Counted from the stretch's first letter, positions 32,831-42,326 are shown. The stretch is DNA of 64,000 bases from an uncultured Prevotellaceae bacterium (GCA_900315565.1 OMZS01000005.1:56482-120481), one strand, 5' to 3'. Translations and numbers: made by a program. The notes: generated by a model not told the origin, from the letters alone.

Positions 32831-34456
32831 TTAGTAACCCGGGTTTTGCTTCAGGTTTTTGTTCATGCTGAGGGTTTTGCTGGGAATGGGGAACACGATG
32901 GTGAAGCGACTTTCCTCGTTGTGCTGAGGTTCACGGATGTCGTACTCCTTGTGGAAGGTGTCGAAGCGTATCATGTCTTGTCGGCGCCAGCCTTCCCAGC
33001 ACAGTTCCATGAGCCTTTCGTCGAGCAGGTTTTTGAGGGTGGCCTCGCGGGGCTCCATGGATGCCCTTGCCCGCACCTGATTGAGGTATTTGTCGCCGTT
33101 GCCTCCGTTGCGCACCATGGCCTCGGCGCGCATGAGCAGCACGTCGGCATAGCGGAAGAGCACGATGTCGTTGTCTTGCAGTTTGCCGTCGTCGTAGGCC
33201 GTTTCGTCAATTTCGTATTTGTGCATGCGGGCGCCGGCGGTTTTCTCGAACAGGGTGCCCGAAATGTCGAAATTGATGACGGCGAGAGGGCGATAGACCA
33301 GAGGGTCGCCGTTGTCGGTGGTGATGGTGTGGCCATCGACCTTCACCGTGTCGCTGAAGAAGTTGAGGGCGTAGCGGGTGTCCACGTTTGGAGTGCCATA
33401 TCCATAGGTTTTTACGGTGGTGAGGGTGGCGCAGGGGCCATTCTCTGAGCCTAGTCCGTAAGCACTTCCCTGGTCGAAGTGGCGCGAGCGGAAAAGGTAG
33501 ATGAAGCGGTTGGTGTAGAGCGTCTTGTCCATGGGAATGGTGAAGATGTTCTCTACCGAACTGCTGTTGTGCACCTTAAAGTTGTTCTCGTATCGGCTTT
33601 CCAGTCTGTAGCCGCACTTTTCTATTTTTTCGCAGTAGGCTTCTGTGGTCTGCCATGCGTTCAGGCGCGCGCCATCGACGGTGAAGAAGATGTTTTTTCC
33701 GTCGGGGCGAAGGCCGTCGGTCCAGTTGTCGTCGGTGTAGATTTCTGCGTTGAGGGCGAGCTTGGCCAAGAGGAAATAGGCCACGGGGCGTGTCATGCGT
33801 CCATAATAGTCGCCTTTGATGTTGCTGTGCTCGTTGGCAAGCAATTGCTCGACGTCCTGCAGTTCTTTGAAGGTGAATTTGAACACCTCGCTGCGGCGGC
33901 TTTGGGCTACCTCGTCGATGGAGGTCTCGGCAGAGGTGACCAGCGGAACGTTGCCGAAGAGGTCGAGCAGGTAATAGTAGTACATGGCCCGCAAGGCTCT
34001 TACCTCTGCCCGGCAGGTGGCGAGCTGTTGGGTGGTGAGCAGATGGCTGTTGTCGGTGAGCCGCTGCAGCGAGCGGTTGCAGAGCACAATGACCTGATAG
34101 AGATAGTTCCACGTTTTGAGCAGGGTGGCATCGGAGGCTGTCCAGGTGTGCATGTAAAGGTTTTCCCAGAATCCTCCGTCGTACCAGTCGGCGCTGCGTA
34201 TGGGGATGATGATTTCGTCGGTGGTAATTTCGTTGTAGTCGTAAACGCCGCGGGCTGTGCCTTGCAGCCCCTGGCTTTCAGAGTTACCGCCAATGTAATA
34301 ATAGAGGGTGGCCACGGTGTTCTGAACGAGTGCGTGGGAGGTGGAGAAGAGCTCGTCCTCGGAAATCTGGTCTTTGGGATTTTCGTCGAGACAGCTTTGC
34401 AGACATGTGGTGGTAAGCATGAGTGCGACGAAATATAGATATTTTTTCATGCGCAT
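32831..34456 (-). CDS. SusD/RagB-family surface nutrient-binding lipoprotein
   Basis: 541 residues with lipobox TTTCLQSC at the N-terminus. SusD phrases include FSTSHALVQNTVATLYYYIG, RAEVRALRAMYYYYLLDLFG, VPLVT, the TPR-like helices, YADVLLMRAEAMVRNGG, LLDERLMELCWEGWRRQDMI and RFDTF. The end, FPIPSKTLSMNKNLKQNPGY, is the classic SusD C-terminus. Alternative start 34450. It sits on the outer leaflet as the lid of the SusC transporter coded 77 nt upstream. The substrate, glycan or peptide, cannot be told as no glycoside hydrolase is linked. Confidence 0.95.
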   Translation of the reverse strand: MRMKKYLYFVALMLTTTCLQSCLDENPKDQISEDELFSTSHALVQNTVATLYYYIGGNSESQGLQGTARGVYDYNEITTDEIIIPIRSADWYDGGFWENLYMHTWTASDATLLKTWNYLYQVIVLCNRSLQRLTDNSHLLTTQQLATCRAEVRALRAMYYYYLLDLFGNVPLVTSAETSIDEVAQSRRSEVFKFTFKELQDVEQLLANEHSNIKGDYYGRMTRPVAYFLLAKLALNAEIYTDDNWTDGLRPDGKNIFFTVDGARLNAWQTTEAYCEKIEKCGYRLESRYENNFKVHNSSSVENIFTIPMDKTLYTNRFIYLFRSRHFDQGSAYGLGSENGPCATLTTVKTYGYGTPNVDTRYALNFFSDTVKVDGHTITTDNGDPLVYRPLAVINFDISGTLFEKTAGARMHKYEIDETAYDDGKLQDNDIVLFRYADVLLMRAEAMVRNGGNGDKYLNQVRARASMEPREATLKNLLDERLMELCWEGWRRQDMIRFDTFHKEYDIREPQHNEESRFTIVFPIPSKTLSMNKNLKQNPGY

Positions 34457-34533
34457 ATTCTTCTATTTATATAATGTGTGTTGACTGTATTGATGGGGTT
34501 CGGGTTCTCACATGGGGGTGAATGTTTCTTTTT

Positions 34534-37269
34534 TTAGAATTGTATGCTTAGTCCGATGGCGTAAGAGCGGTAGCACGGATAAGAGCGTTTGTCGTCGATG
34601 CCGAGTGTGTTGTTCACCACGAAACTGTTGATCATGGGCGTGAGTCCGCTGTAGCCGGTAATCGTACAGATGTTGTTGACACTCAGCGACAAACGCAGCG
34701 CATTGATGTGGCGGCTGTTGCGCAGCGGCACGTTCCACCCCAGGGTGAGATAGTCGAAGTTGAGGTAGTCGCCTTTCTCCAGCCAGTAGTCGGTGGCGGT
34801 CTGGTCGTTGATGTTAAGGCTGGGAGCCTCGGGCAGCACGTTGTAGTCGGGGAACGAGCCCATGTTCATATAGGTGAGGCTGGTGCCGTTGTAGATTTTA
34901 TGTCCGAAGGCTCCGTTCATCTGCAGGCTTACGTCAAAGTCTTTGTAGCGGAAACTGATGTTCGAGCCGAGGGTCATCTTGGGCGTGGCCTGTCCGGCAA
35001 TGTATCGGTCGCCGCCGTCCTCGATGTTCACGATGCCGTTGTGGTCGAGGTCTTCAATGTCATAGTAGTAGCTTCCGTCGAAGTCTTTTTCCAACCCTGT
35101 GCAGTGGGGCAGGTAAAACACACCCAGGGGCTGGCCCACAATCTGATAGATGATGTTGTTGTTTCCGCCGTGGAATCCGGCTCCGTTGAGCTCGCCGATG
35201 GGGGTAATGTCTGAGGCGGTCATGTAAGTGCCGTTGTAGTTGCCACTGAGCGAGACGAGCTTGTTCTTCTGGAACGAAAGGTTGATGTTGAAGTTCAGCT
35301 CCATGTCGCGTTTCAGTATGGGAGTGATGCCAAGGCCTATCTCCAGTCCCTGGTTGGTCATTGAGCCGAGGTTGGCCAGCAGCTTGTCGTAGGCAAAGGG
35401 AGGTACGCTCACGTCGTAGAGATAGAGCATGTCGCGCGTCTTGGTGTAGTAGTATTCGGCAGTAAGCACCATGCGGTTGTTCCAGAATCCCATGTCGGCA
35501 CCAATGTTGTTAGAGCTTTTTGTCTCCCATTTCAGGTCGGGGTTGGCATTGCGCACAATGCCCATGGTGACGATAGGCGTTCCTTCCCATAGCAGCATAC
35601 CGGCGGGCTTGAGCATCTCGAGCGAGTTGTAGGCGCTGATGCCGCCCAGATTGCCCGACAGACCGTAGCCGGCACGGAGCTTGAACATGGTGAGGAATTT
35701 ACGGAGTTCGGAATCGGGGCCAAGGTTAAAGGTCTTAAGCACGTCCCATGTGGCTGAGAGCGATGGGAAATAGCCCCATCGGTTGTTTTCTCCTACCACT
35801 GAACTGCCGTCTGCACGCACGTTGAAAGTAAGTGTGTAGGTGTCTTTGTAGTTGTACTCGAAACCTATTAGCCCTGATGCGAGTGTTGAGTTTTCATATC
35901 CGCTGCCTGTTCCGCCATAGGGACGGAGGCTGCCGGCTCCCATGTTGTCGTAGCCAAAACTGTTGGTGCTGAATCCCTTCACCGTTGTGAAGAATCCGCG
36001 CTGCTCATTGTTTTGGTATTCGCCCAGCATGACGGCTTTCAAACCGTGGTCGCCCCATTGGTGGGTGTACATCAGCAGAGCGTTGACCAGCCAGTTCTCG
36101 GTTTTTTTCTCGCCTCTGTAGGCTTGGCCTTGTGCCCAGGTGAACGTGGGGAAATACTCCATGTCCTCGTTGCTGTTGTACGAGTAACTGCCAAAGGTTA
36201 TCAGCTGCCACGAAGGAGCCAGATAGTAGGTCATGGTGATGTGCGAGTTGAAGTTCAGCGATTTGTCGTGTTCTTGCTGCTCGAGTAGCGCTATCGGATT
36301 ACCTATTTGGCTGGCGGTGGAGTTTTTGTCCCATCCGCCGTTGGCATTGGGGCCGTTGGGGTAGGTGGGGTTTTGCGATGCGGCAGAGTAGAATGTTTTC
36401 TGAGCGTCGAAGATGCCCTTGTTCATCTGCGAGCTGCCGAACACACCCAGGTCTATCTTGAGTATGTCGTCGAAGGCTTTCTGGTGCAAATCTACTTTGG
36501 CTATGAAATTGCGGTTGCCGCGGTCCTTGATGACCATCTGGTGGTCCATGAATCCCAGCGATGCGCGGTAGTTGCTCTCCTCGGTTCCGCCGCTGAAGGC
36601 CACATGGTGGTTTTGCACCAGACCGGTGCGGGTTAGTGCGGAGGGGAAATCGGTGTCAAAGCCGCCGTCGTTGTAGTACATGTGCAGCTGCTGAGCGGTT
36701 TGCAGATAGGCATCGCGCCTCATCATCTTGATGTTCTTGTAAGTGCTTTCAAATCCCACATTTCCGTCGTATGAGATGTGAAACTGTCCGCCGTGGCCTT
36801 TTTTGGTTGTCACTTGTATGACACCGCTGGCGCCACGGCTTCCGTAAGGGGCCGTTTCGGCAGCATTCTTCAGAATGTTGAAACTCTCAATGTCGGCGGG
36901 ATAGATGCTCGAAAGGGTGGCCAGGTCGCTGTTCACACCGTCGATGACCACCAGCGGGTCGTTGCCGCCCGTGAGCGATGTGGTTCCTCTCACGCGCACC
37001 GAGCTGAGCATGGCCATCCGGTCGGCTCCGCTCGACGAGATGTTCACACCGGCGGCCTGACCGTTGAGTGCGTCGAGCGAATTGGTCATCAGTCCCTTGT
37101 TCATTCGTTCTTCTGTCACTTTGTCTGTTGACCCCGTGAACATGATTTTTCGAATGCTGACCGAATCTTCTATTTGTGTGTCAAGAGCATTCTGGGCATA
37201 TACATTGTTAGCAAGCAACAAAGCTGTTACCAGCACTGCGAATTGTTTTTTCATCAGTTTATTGGTCAT
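34534..37269 (-). CDS. SusC/RagA-family TonB-dependent transporter, short N-terminus
   Basis: 911 residues, shorter than the usual 1000 or so. After a signal peptide (to about NNVYAQ) the sequence goes almost directly to the plug: SLDALNGQAAGVNISSSGAD, VRVRGTTSLTGGNDPLVVID and PYGSRGASGVIQVTTKKG. The N-terminal carboxypeptidase-like domain is missing. The barrel has usual SusC landmarks, such as NVRADGSSVVGENNRWGYFP, FKLRAGYGLSGN and VPLRNSRHINALRLSLSVNN, and ends AIGLSIQF. It imports a ligand held by the SusD protein, powered by TonB. It is the first gene of a SusC-SusD-DUF4421 operon with a full promoter. Alternative start 37254. Confidence 0.95.
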   Translation of the reverse strand: MTNKLMKKQFAVLVTALLLANNVYAQNALDTQIEDSVSIRKIMFTGSTDKVTEERMNKGLMTNSLDALNGQAAGVNISSSGADRMAMLSSVRVRGTTSLTGGNDPLVVIDGVNSDLATLSSIYPADIESFNILKNAAETAPYGSRGASGVIQVTTKKGHGGQFHISYDGNVGFESTYKNIKMMRRDAYLQTAQQLHMYYNDGGFDTDFPSALTRTGLVQNHHVAFSGGTEESNYRASLGFMDHQMVIKDRGNRNFIAKVDLHQKAFDDILKIDLGVFGSSQMNKGIFDAQKTFYSAASQNPTYPNGPNANGGWDKNSTASQIGNPIALLEQQEHDKSLNFNSHITMTYYLAPSWQLITFGSYSYNSNEDMEYFPTFTWAQGQAYRGEKKTENWLVNALLMYTHQWGDHGLKAVMLGEYQNNEQRGFFTTVKGFSTNSFGYDNMGAGSLRPYGGTGSGYENSTLASGLIGFEYNYKDTYTLTFNVRADGSSVVGENNRWGYFPSLSATWDVLKTFNLGPDSELRKFLTMFKLRAGYGLSGNLGGISAYNSLEMLKPAGMLLWEGTPIVTMGIVRNANPDLKWETKSSNNIGADMGFWNNRMVLTAEYYYTKTRDMLYLYDVSVPPFAYDKLLANLGSMTNQGLEIGLGITPILKRDMELNFNINLSFQKNKLVSLSGNYNGTYMTASDITPIGELNGAGFHGGNNNIIYQIVGQPLGVFYLPHCTGLEKDFDGSYYYDIEDLDHNGIVNIEDGGDRYIAGQATPKMTLGSNISFRYKDFDVSLQMNGAFGHKIYNGTSLTYMNMGSFPDYNVLPEAPSLNINDQTATDYWLEKGDYLNFDYLTLGWNVPLRNSRHINALRLSLSVNNICTITGYSGLTPMINSFVVNNTLGIDDKRSYPCYRSYAIGLSIQF

Positions 37270-37289
37270 GGTTATTAGTTAAGCATTTG

Positions 37290-37321
37290 CAAAAATAAAA
37301 AAAATGAAACAAACAACCAAA
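37290..37321 (-). promoter_or_regulatory. Promoter of the SusC operon
   Basis: Minus-strand TTTG (37318-37321), 20-nt spacer, TATTTTTG (37290-37297), 20 nt before the ATG. Confidence 0.7.
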
Positions 37322-37361
37322 TTTTTTCAACCTCATATTTCCTTAATAGGGAAATAATATA

Positions 37362-37369
37362 TAATTTTG
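37362..37369 (+). promoter_or_regulatory. -7 element of the DUF4494-yggS operon
   Basis: TAATTTTG, divergent from the SusC promoter; the ATG is 100 nt downstream at 37470. Confidence 0.5.
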
Positions 37370-37469
37370 CACTTCAATTATTGTCTCTGTCAGAGGAAGA
37401 GAAAGAAACGTGTTGAGAAGAGGCTTCATGCTTTTCCCCTCTGGGCGAGAATCATTAAAATGTAAGATT

Positions 37470-37958
37470 ATGAGATCAAGAACAGCAAACTGGTTTGAAA
37501 CCAAAGTGAAGTACGAGAAAACAATGGAAGACGGCATGCAGAAGAAAGTGAGCGAAGCCTATGTGGTGGATGCACTTAGTTTCACAGAGGCCGAGCAGCG
37601 CATCACCGAAGAAATGTCGAGCTACATCAGCGGAGAGTTTGAGGTGAGCGACATCAAAAAAGCTGCCTACCATGAGATATTCTTCAGCGACGACACCTCT
37701 GCCGACCGTTGGTACAAGGCAAAACTACAGTTTATTACCATCGATGAGAAAACTGAGAAGGAGAAACGTTCCAATGTCAACTATTTGGTGCAGGCATCCA
37801 CACTTAGGGGAGCGGTGAAGAACATCGACGAGGTGATGGGCACCACCATCATCGACTATGCCATCGCTTCGGTTGCCGAAACACAAATCATGGATGTGTT
37901 TGAGTATGCCATGCCTGCGAAAAAGCAAACCGAAAATAAACCTGAGTACGAGGAGTAG
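37470..37958 (+). CDS. DUF4494 family protein
   Basis: 162 residues from the ATG at 37470, chosen because MRSRTANWFETKVKYEKTM is the family start; an upstream frame to 37410 is not conserved-looking. It continues with VVDALSFTEAEQRITEEMSS, AAYHEIFFSDDT, WYKAKLQFITIDEKTEKEKR and a C-terminal acidic tail. It is a small soluble alpha/beta protein found in Bacteroidetes. It is followed 6 nt later by the PLP-binding yggS gene. No catalytic residues are recognisable, so no function is assigned. Confidence 0.85.
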   Translation: MRSRTANWFETKVKYEKTMEDGMQKKVSEAYVVDALSFTEAEQRITEEMSSYISGEFEVSDIKKAAYHEIFFSDDTSADRWYKAKLQFITIDEKTEKEKRSNVNYLVQASTLRGAVKNIDEVMGTTIIDYAIASVAETQIMDVFEYAMPAKKQTENKPEYEE

Positions 37959-37964
37959 AGGGCT

Positions 37965-38636
37965 ATGTACGACGTGCAATCTCATCTTCGCGAAGTGCTT
38001 TCCACGCTGCCACAGGGTGTCCGCCTTGTAGCAGTCAGCAAGTTTCATCCCAAAGAATACATTCAGGCTGCCTACGACTGTGGTCAGCGCATCTTCGGCG
38101 AGAGCCATGAGCAGGAAATCAGACTCAAGCACCAGCAGTTGCCCGACGACATCGAGTGGCATTTCATTGGCCATCTGCAAACCAACAAGGTGAAATATAT
38201 TGTTCCTTATATCCACACCATCGAGGCTGTCGATTCGCTCAAACTGCTTCGTGAGATAGAGAAACAAGCAGCTCGCTGCAACCGCCGTATCCGTGTGCTG
38301 CTCGAGCTGCACATTGCCGAAGAGGCCACCAAGTACGGTCTGACACCCGATGCCTGCCGCCAGTTGCTCGACGGCGGAGAATGGCGCCAAATGGAGCATG
38401 TGCAGATTTGCGGCCTGATGATGATGGCTAGCTTCACCGACAAGCAGGAACAGCTTGTCAGCGAGTTTAGTCAGGCGCAAGAATTCTTCAACGAGGCAAA
38501 AGCCCGCTGGTTTGCCGACGACCCCGCCTTCTGTGAGCGCAGCTGGGGCATGAGCGACGATTATCCCATAGCCATCCAGCACGGCTCCACCATGGTGCGT
38601 GTCGGCACCGCCATCTTCGGACCAAGAGTTTATTGA
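37965..38636 (+). CDS. YggS/PROSC-family pyridoxal phosphate-binding protein
   Basis: 223 residues. The PLP lysine lies in VRLVAVSKFHPKEYIQAAY. Family landmarks are FGESHEQEIRLKHQQLP, IEWHFIGHLQTNKVKYIVPY, EAVDSLKLLREIEK, EATKYGL, GLMMMASFTD, SWGMSDDYPIAIQHGSTMVR and GTAIFGPRVY. It is a TIM-barrel protein that keeps PLP and amino-acid pools in balance rather than an enzyme. It is 6 nt after DUF4494. The stop is followed by a GAGTTAGGA repeat array that forms a terminator. Confidence 0.95.
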   Translation: MYDVQSHLREVLSTLPQGVRLVAVSKFHPKEYIQAAYDCGQRIFGESHEQEIRLKHQQLPDDIEWHFIGHLQTNKVKYIVPYIHTIEAVDSLKLLREIEKQAARCNRRIRVLLELHIAEEATKYGLTPDACRQLLDGGEWRQMEHVQICGLMMMASFTDKQEQLVSEFSQAQEFFNEAKARWFADDPAFCERSWGMSDDYPIAIQHGSTMVRVGTAIFGPRVY

Positions 38637-38825
38637 GTTAGGAGTTAAGAGTTAGGAGTTTATTGAGTTAGGAGTTAGGAATTAGGAATTAGGAGTTAGG
38701 AGTTAGGAGTTGATTCTCGCTAACTCCTTTTTTGTGTCATCTCCACGTCCTTGTACAATGGAAACTCCTAACTTCTAACTCCTAATTCTTAACTCCTAAC
38801 TCCTAACTCCTAACTCCTAATTCCT
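38637..38825. repeat. Inverted GTTAGGAG/CTCCTAAC repeat arrays between convergent genes
   Basis: About nine GAGTTAGGA-type units (38637-38711) face about eight inverted units (38764-38825). Within the left array GGAGTTA pairs with TAACTCC (about 38721-38727), followed by TTTTTTT, making a terminator for yggS. The mirrored array may serve the convergent TonB receptor. Confidence 0.8.
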
Positions 38826-38826
38826 C

Positions 38827-41232
38827 TTAGAATTCCACCAACACGCGGGCATTGATTTGCCGGCCGGTGAGGTAGTTAGGCACAGCATACTGCTGGCTGG
38901 TGACATCGGTAATCCAGTAGTAAGAGTTGACGTTGTTGATGCCCAGCAAGTTCAGACAGTCAACGCCTAGCCAGATGTTGCGCAGGAATGTGTTGTGCTC
39001 GTGGTGCTCGTTGCTCAGTGCGCGGTAGCTCATGCCAATGTCGGCGCGTTTGTAGGCTGGCGCACGGAAACTCTGCATTTCCAGTTCGCGGTGGGGCGGG
39101 CCGAAAGGCAGTCCGTCGGCATAGGCCAGTTTGAGTGACATTTTCCAGCGCTCGGTGCCGGGGAAATAGTCGGTGAAGAACAAGTTCAGACCGATGCGCT
39201 GGTCGGTGGGCAGCGGCATGGAGCGCCCGTTGAGTTTCATGCGGGTGTTCATCAGCGAAAGACTGATCCACGAGTCGGTGCCGGGCACGAACTCGCCGTA
39301 GAGTTTCAGGTCCAGTCCGGCAGTATGGCCACTGGCACTGTTGTTGCCGTAATAGACTATCTTCACGTTGTTCACGCTGTAAGGCACCAGGTTGGACAGT
39401 GCTTTGTAGTACGCCTCTGCCGAGAACCGGTAGGGGCGTTCGTTAATGCGGAAGCGGTAGTCCCACCCGGCAATGACGTGGATAGAGCGCTGGCTCTTTA
39501 TCTTATTGTTCAGCGTTGCCGTGGTAATGCCGCCAGTAGTGGCCGTGTCGCGCAGCTCCTTGTAGAAAGGTGCCTGATAGTAGAGTCCGGCAGCCACGCG
39601 GAAAGTCATGTCCTGATTGAAAGCGGGCACGATGCCCAGGCTGACGCGGGGGCTGACAATGGTTTCGCGGTTGAAGTTCCAGTGTGCCATGCGCACGCCG
39701 TAGTTCAGCGTGAAGAAGGTCTGTCCGCCGCCTTCGCCGCTGTCGTCCTGCGAGCCGCCCGCGCTGAATTTGTAGGTGTCCTGTGCGTAGGCTTCCACTC
39801 GGTTGGCGTTCAGTTTGTTGTGGGCATTGAGCGAGTAAATGAGGTAGAGGTCGCGCCCGGTGTGGGGCACCGAGTAGCCGGCCGAGTCGCGCATTTCGTA
39901 CTCGCGGTTGTGCTCGGTGATTTGTTCCATGCGGTAGGTGACGCCGGCCTCAATGGCATGCTTGCGTGTGCGCTGGTTGAGCATCAGTTTGAAACTCTCG
40001 ACATTGGCCTTCAGATAGTTTCGTGCGTGCTCCATATACGTGCCCACACCCAGGTTTTCGCTGGTTTCGGTCTGGGTGAGCCAGTATTGGCCCTGAATGT
40101 CGTAGGTTTCCTGCTCCTTGGTATTGAATGCCGACGCGATGAGCGAGAGGTGGGTGTTCTCAGTCAGGTGTCGGGTGATGTTGAGCGTGCCAAAGAAGGT
40201 GCGGAACAGGTCGCGCTCCTCTCCGTCGAAATAAACGCGGAAGTCCTTCACGTTCTGCATAGTGCCGAACTTGGTCTCGCGGTCTTTGGGCTTGAAGTTG
40301 TAGTGGTTGTCCGAAATGTTGCCGATGAAGTCGATGGTCCACCGCTTGTTAGGCTGATAGCTCAGGTAAGTCTGGTAGTCCAGGAACGTAGGGTCGTATT
40401 CGCCTTTGGTCTCCAGAGAGCCCAGCAGGTAGCGGTTGGTTTTGTAGCGCAGGCCGTTGCTCCAGGTAAAGCGCTTGCCTTTCAGTCCGATGTAGATGCT
40501 TCCGCCGAGCAGGCTTGCCGACAGGTTGCCTTCTATTTTGCGCGAGGGGCGGCGGTACTTGATGTCGAGGGCCGACGACATGCGGTCGCCAAACCTTGCT
40601 TCGAATCCGCCCGTGGAGAAGCCGATGCTCTCCACCATGTCGGGATTGATGATGGAGAGTCCTTCTTGCTGTCCACTGCGCACCAGGAACGGACGATACA
40701 CCTCTACATTGTTAATATACACGCAGTTCTCGTCGAAACTGCCGCCGCGCACATTGTATTGCGACGACATCTCGCTGTGGGTCGATACGCCTGCCTGTTG
40801 CTGAATGAGTTCCTCCACGGCGTTGCCCGTTGCTGTCGGGGCAGCCTTCACATCCTTTACGTCGATGTTCTGTGTGGTGCCCGTCTGTCGTTTCTTCTCG
40901 GTGACGGTCACTTCGTCGAGCTGGTAGTCGTCGTCGAACAGTTGTATTTGCAACGTCTGCTTGCCGCGCGGGTTGCGCAGCACACGCGTCTTGGTTTTGT
41001 AGCCTATCATCGAGAAACTCACCGCCACGCTGTCGGCCGAATGCAGCTCAATGCTGAACTCGCCCTTCAGGTTGGTCATCACCACCTTGCCTTGCTTGAC
41101 GCAGCTCACCGTGGCCAGTTCCAGCGGGTTCATGTCGGCATCCATCACCTTGCCTTGCAACGTGAACGACTGTGCATGGCCTGCCAGTGTGGCCACACAC
41201 ATTATTATATATAATAAGAACAATCGTTTCAT
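38827..41232 (-). CDS. TonB-dependent outer-membrane receptor
   Basis: 801 residues from the ATG at 41232; a TTG at 41250 is unlikely. Signal peptide to about LAGHAQ, then a carboxypeptidase-regulatory-like domain (FTLQGKVMDADMNPLELATV). A TonB-box-like LDEVTVTEKK is followed by the plug (AVEELIQQQAGVSTHSEMSS, YNVRGGSFDENCVYINNVEV and FGDRMSSALDIKYRRPS). The rest is a barrel with LNYGVRMAHWNFNRETIVSP, ending NARVLVEF. No SusD partner or sigma factor is linked. The ligand is unknown. It converges on yggS across repeat arrays. Confidence 0.92.
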   Translation of the reverse strand: MKRLFLLYIIMCVATLAGHAQSFTLQGKVMDADMNPLELATVSCVKQGKVVMTNLKGEFSIELHSADSVAVSFSMIGYKTKTRVLRNPRGKQTLQIQLFDDDYQLDEVTVTEKKRQTGTTQNIDVKDVKAAPTATGNAVEELIQQQAGVSTHSEMSSQYNVRGGSFDENCVYINNVEVYRPFLVRSGQQEGLSIINPDMVESIGFSTGGFEARFGDRMSSALDIKYRRPSRKIEGNLSASLLGGSIYIGLKGKRFTWSNGLRYKTNRYLLGSLETKGEYDPTFLDYQTYLSYQPNKRWTIDFIGNISDNHYNFKPKDRETKFGTMQNVKDFRVYFDGEERDLFRTFFGTLNITRHLTENTHLSLIASAFNTKEQETYDIQGQYWLTQTETSENLGVGTYMEHARNYLKANVESFKLMLNQRTRKHAIEAGVTYRMEQITEHNREYEMRDSAGYSVPHTGRDLYLIYSLNAHNKLNANRVEAYAQDTYKFSAGGSQDDSGEGGGQTFFTLNYGVRMAHWNFNRETIVSPRVSLGIVPAFNQDMTFRVAAGLYYQAPFYKELRDTATTGGITTATLNNKIKSQRSIHVIAGWDYRFRINERPYRFSAEAYYKALSNLVPYSVNNVKIVYYGNNSASGHTAGLDLKLYGEFVPGTDSWISLSLMNTRMKLNGRSMPLPTDQRIGLNLFFTDYFPGTERWKMSLKLAYADGLPFGPPHRELEMQSFRAPAYKRADIGMSYRALSNEHHEHNTFLRNIWLGVDCLNLLGINNVNSYYWITDVTSQQYAVPNYLTGRQINARVLVEF

Positions 41233-41272
41233 TTTAAAATAATAACGCAAGAAACGAGCAATTATTATTTTC

Positions 41273-42262
41273 TTACTCCCTATAAAACCACGACACTATC
41301 TTGTTCAGCCACCCAAAGGTGAAGTTGAACCAGCGGTAGGTGCCCACGGGCTTGCCGCCGAAGCTGAGGATGAACTCGCGCTGGGTGTGGCGGCGGAAAG
41401 GCAGTCCCACGTCCATGAAATAGAAGTGATGGATGCCGTCGGTGTGGGCCTCTTTCAGCGCGTTCCATACGGTCATGGTGTCGGGGTGGAGTAGTGGGTG
41501 GCGTTTGCGGCGCGAGGCCAGATACCACAAATAGGCGTTGCCACCAGTGTAGATGCAAACACAACCGCCAATAGCTTTGCCTTTGTATTGCGTGATGTAA
41601 AGGCGACAGCTGTCGCTCTTCATCAGCTCGAAAAACTGTCGTTCGGGCGGCAGGAAGCGCCTGATTTTCCATGCGTAAAACCTTTTCAGCACGCGGTAGA
41701 AGTCACGAAACTCGTCGTAGTCGTCCACTTCTTTTGTCACCACGCCCTGCTCGTAGCCTTTGCGTATTCGCTCAAGCATCTTCTCTGTGAGGCGTTCCTC
41801 GGGAGGCATAGAGTGTAGCGAGTTGTGAATCTCCATCCAGTGAACGGGAAAGTAGCCCTGCTGACGGAAATGACGGTAGCCGAACATCTTGGTGCTCAGG
41901 TCGCTGAACTCAATGAAGAAGCACAGGCGGCGGTGCAGGCGGCGGCTGATGGCGTGCAGCATCAGGCGGAACAGCTCTTCGCGCGGTTCACCCTCGTCGT
42001 ACTCTCCCTCACCGTAAACGCGCCCCTGAGTGAACAGATAGGGCGGTATGAGCGACCCGCGGCGGCGCAACACTGCCAGCATGTGAGCTACAGCATGCCC
42101 CTGACGCAGGGCCACCACCATGTAAGGTGTCTGCCCGCGCGTCTGCTCCACAATTCTGAACAGCTCTGGGCTGTGGAAGAAATTGTGGCTCGACATTGGG
42201 GGCAGCTTCTCACTGCGGGTGATAATGTCGATGCTGATGTCGCCGGTTGGTGAATTTGCCAT
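41273..42262 (-). CDS. GNAT/FemAB-like acyltransferase (BioF2-like acetyltransferase fold)
   Basis: 329 residues without signal or membrane helix. FFHSPELFRIVEQTRGQTPY and PYMVVALRQGHAVAHMLAVL resemble the FemAB-like first half. The second half has RKGYEQGVVTKEVDDYDEF, YITQYKGKAIGGCVCIYTGG, NAYLWYLASRRKRHPLL, WNALKEAHTDGIHHFYFMDV and GLPFRRHTQREFILSFGG. This is the tandem GNAT layout of peptidoglycan-bridge or lipid-linked acyltransferases. It may modify cell-envelope glycans; the substrate is not known. It has a full promoter and stands alone. Confidence 0.8.
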   Translation of the reverse strand: MANSPTGDISIDIITRSEKLPPMSSHNFFHSPELFRIVEQTRGQTPYMVVALRQGHAVAHMLAVLRRRGSLIPPYLFTQGRVYGEGEYDEGEPREELFRLMLHAISRRLHRRLCFFIEFSDLSTKMFGYRHFRQQGYFPVHWMEIHNSLHSMPPEERLTEKMLERIRKGYEQGVVTKEVDDYDEFRDFYRVLKRFYAWKIRRFLPPERQFFELMKSDSCRLYITQYKGKAIGGCVCIYTGGNAYLWYLASRRKRHPLLHPDTMTVWNALKEAHTDGIHHFYFMDVGLPFRRHTQREFILSFGGKPVGTYRWFNFTFGWLNKIVSWFYRE

Positions 42263-42294
42263 GGGTAATAGACGTTCTGGCTTAGTTCTTTTTG

Positions 42295-42326
42295 CAAAGT
42301 TAACTCATAAAATGTTTCTTTCCAAA
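42295..42326 (-). promoter_or_regulatory. Promoter of the GNAT gene
   Basis: Minus-strand TTTG (42323-42326), 20-nt spacer, TAACTTTG (42295-42302), 32 nt before the ATG. Confidence 0.72.

Noticed and set aside
39325-41214. Long plus-strand open frame opposite the TonB receptor
   Set aside because: The minus-strand receptor has signal peptide, plug and barrel motifs; the plus-strand frame is its shadow.
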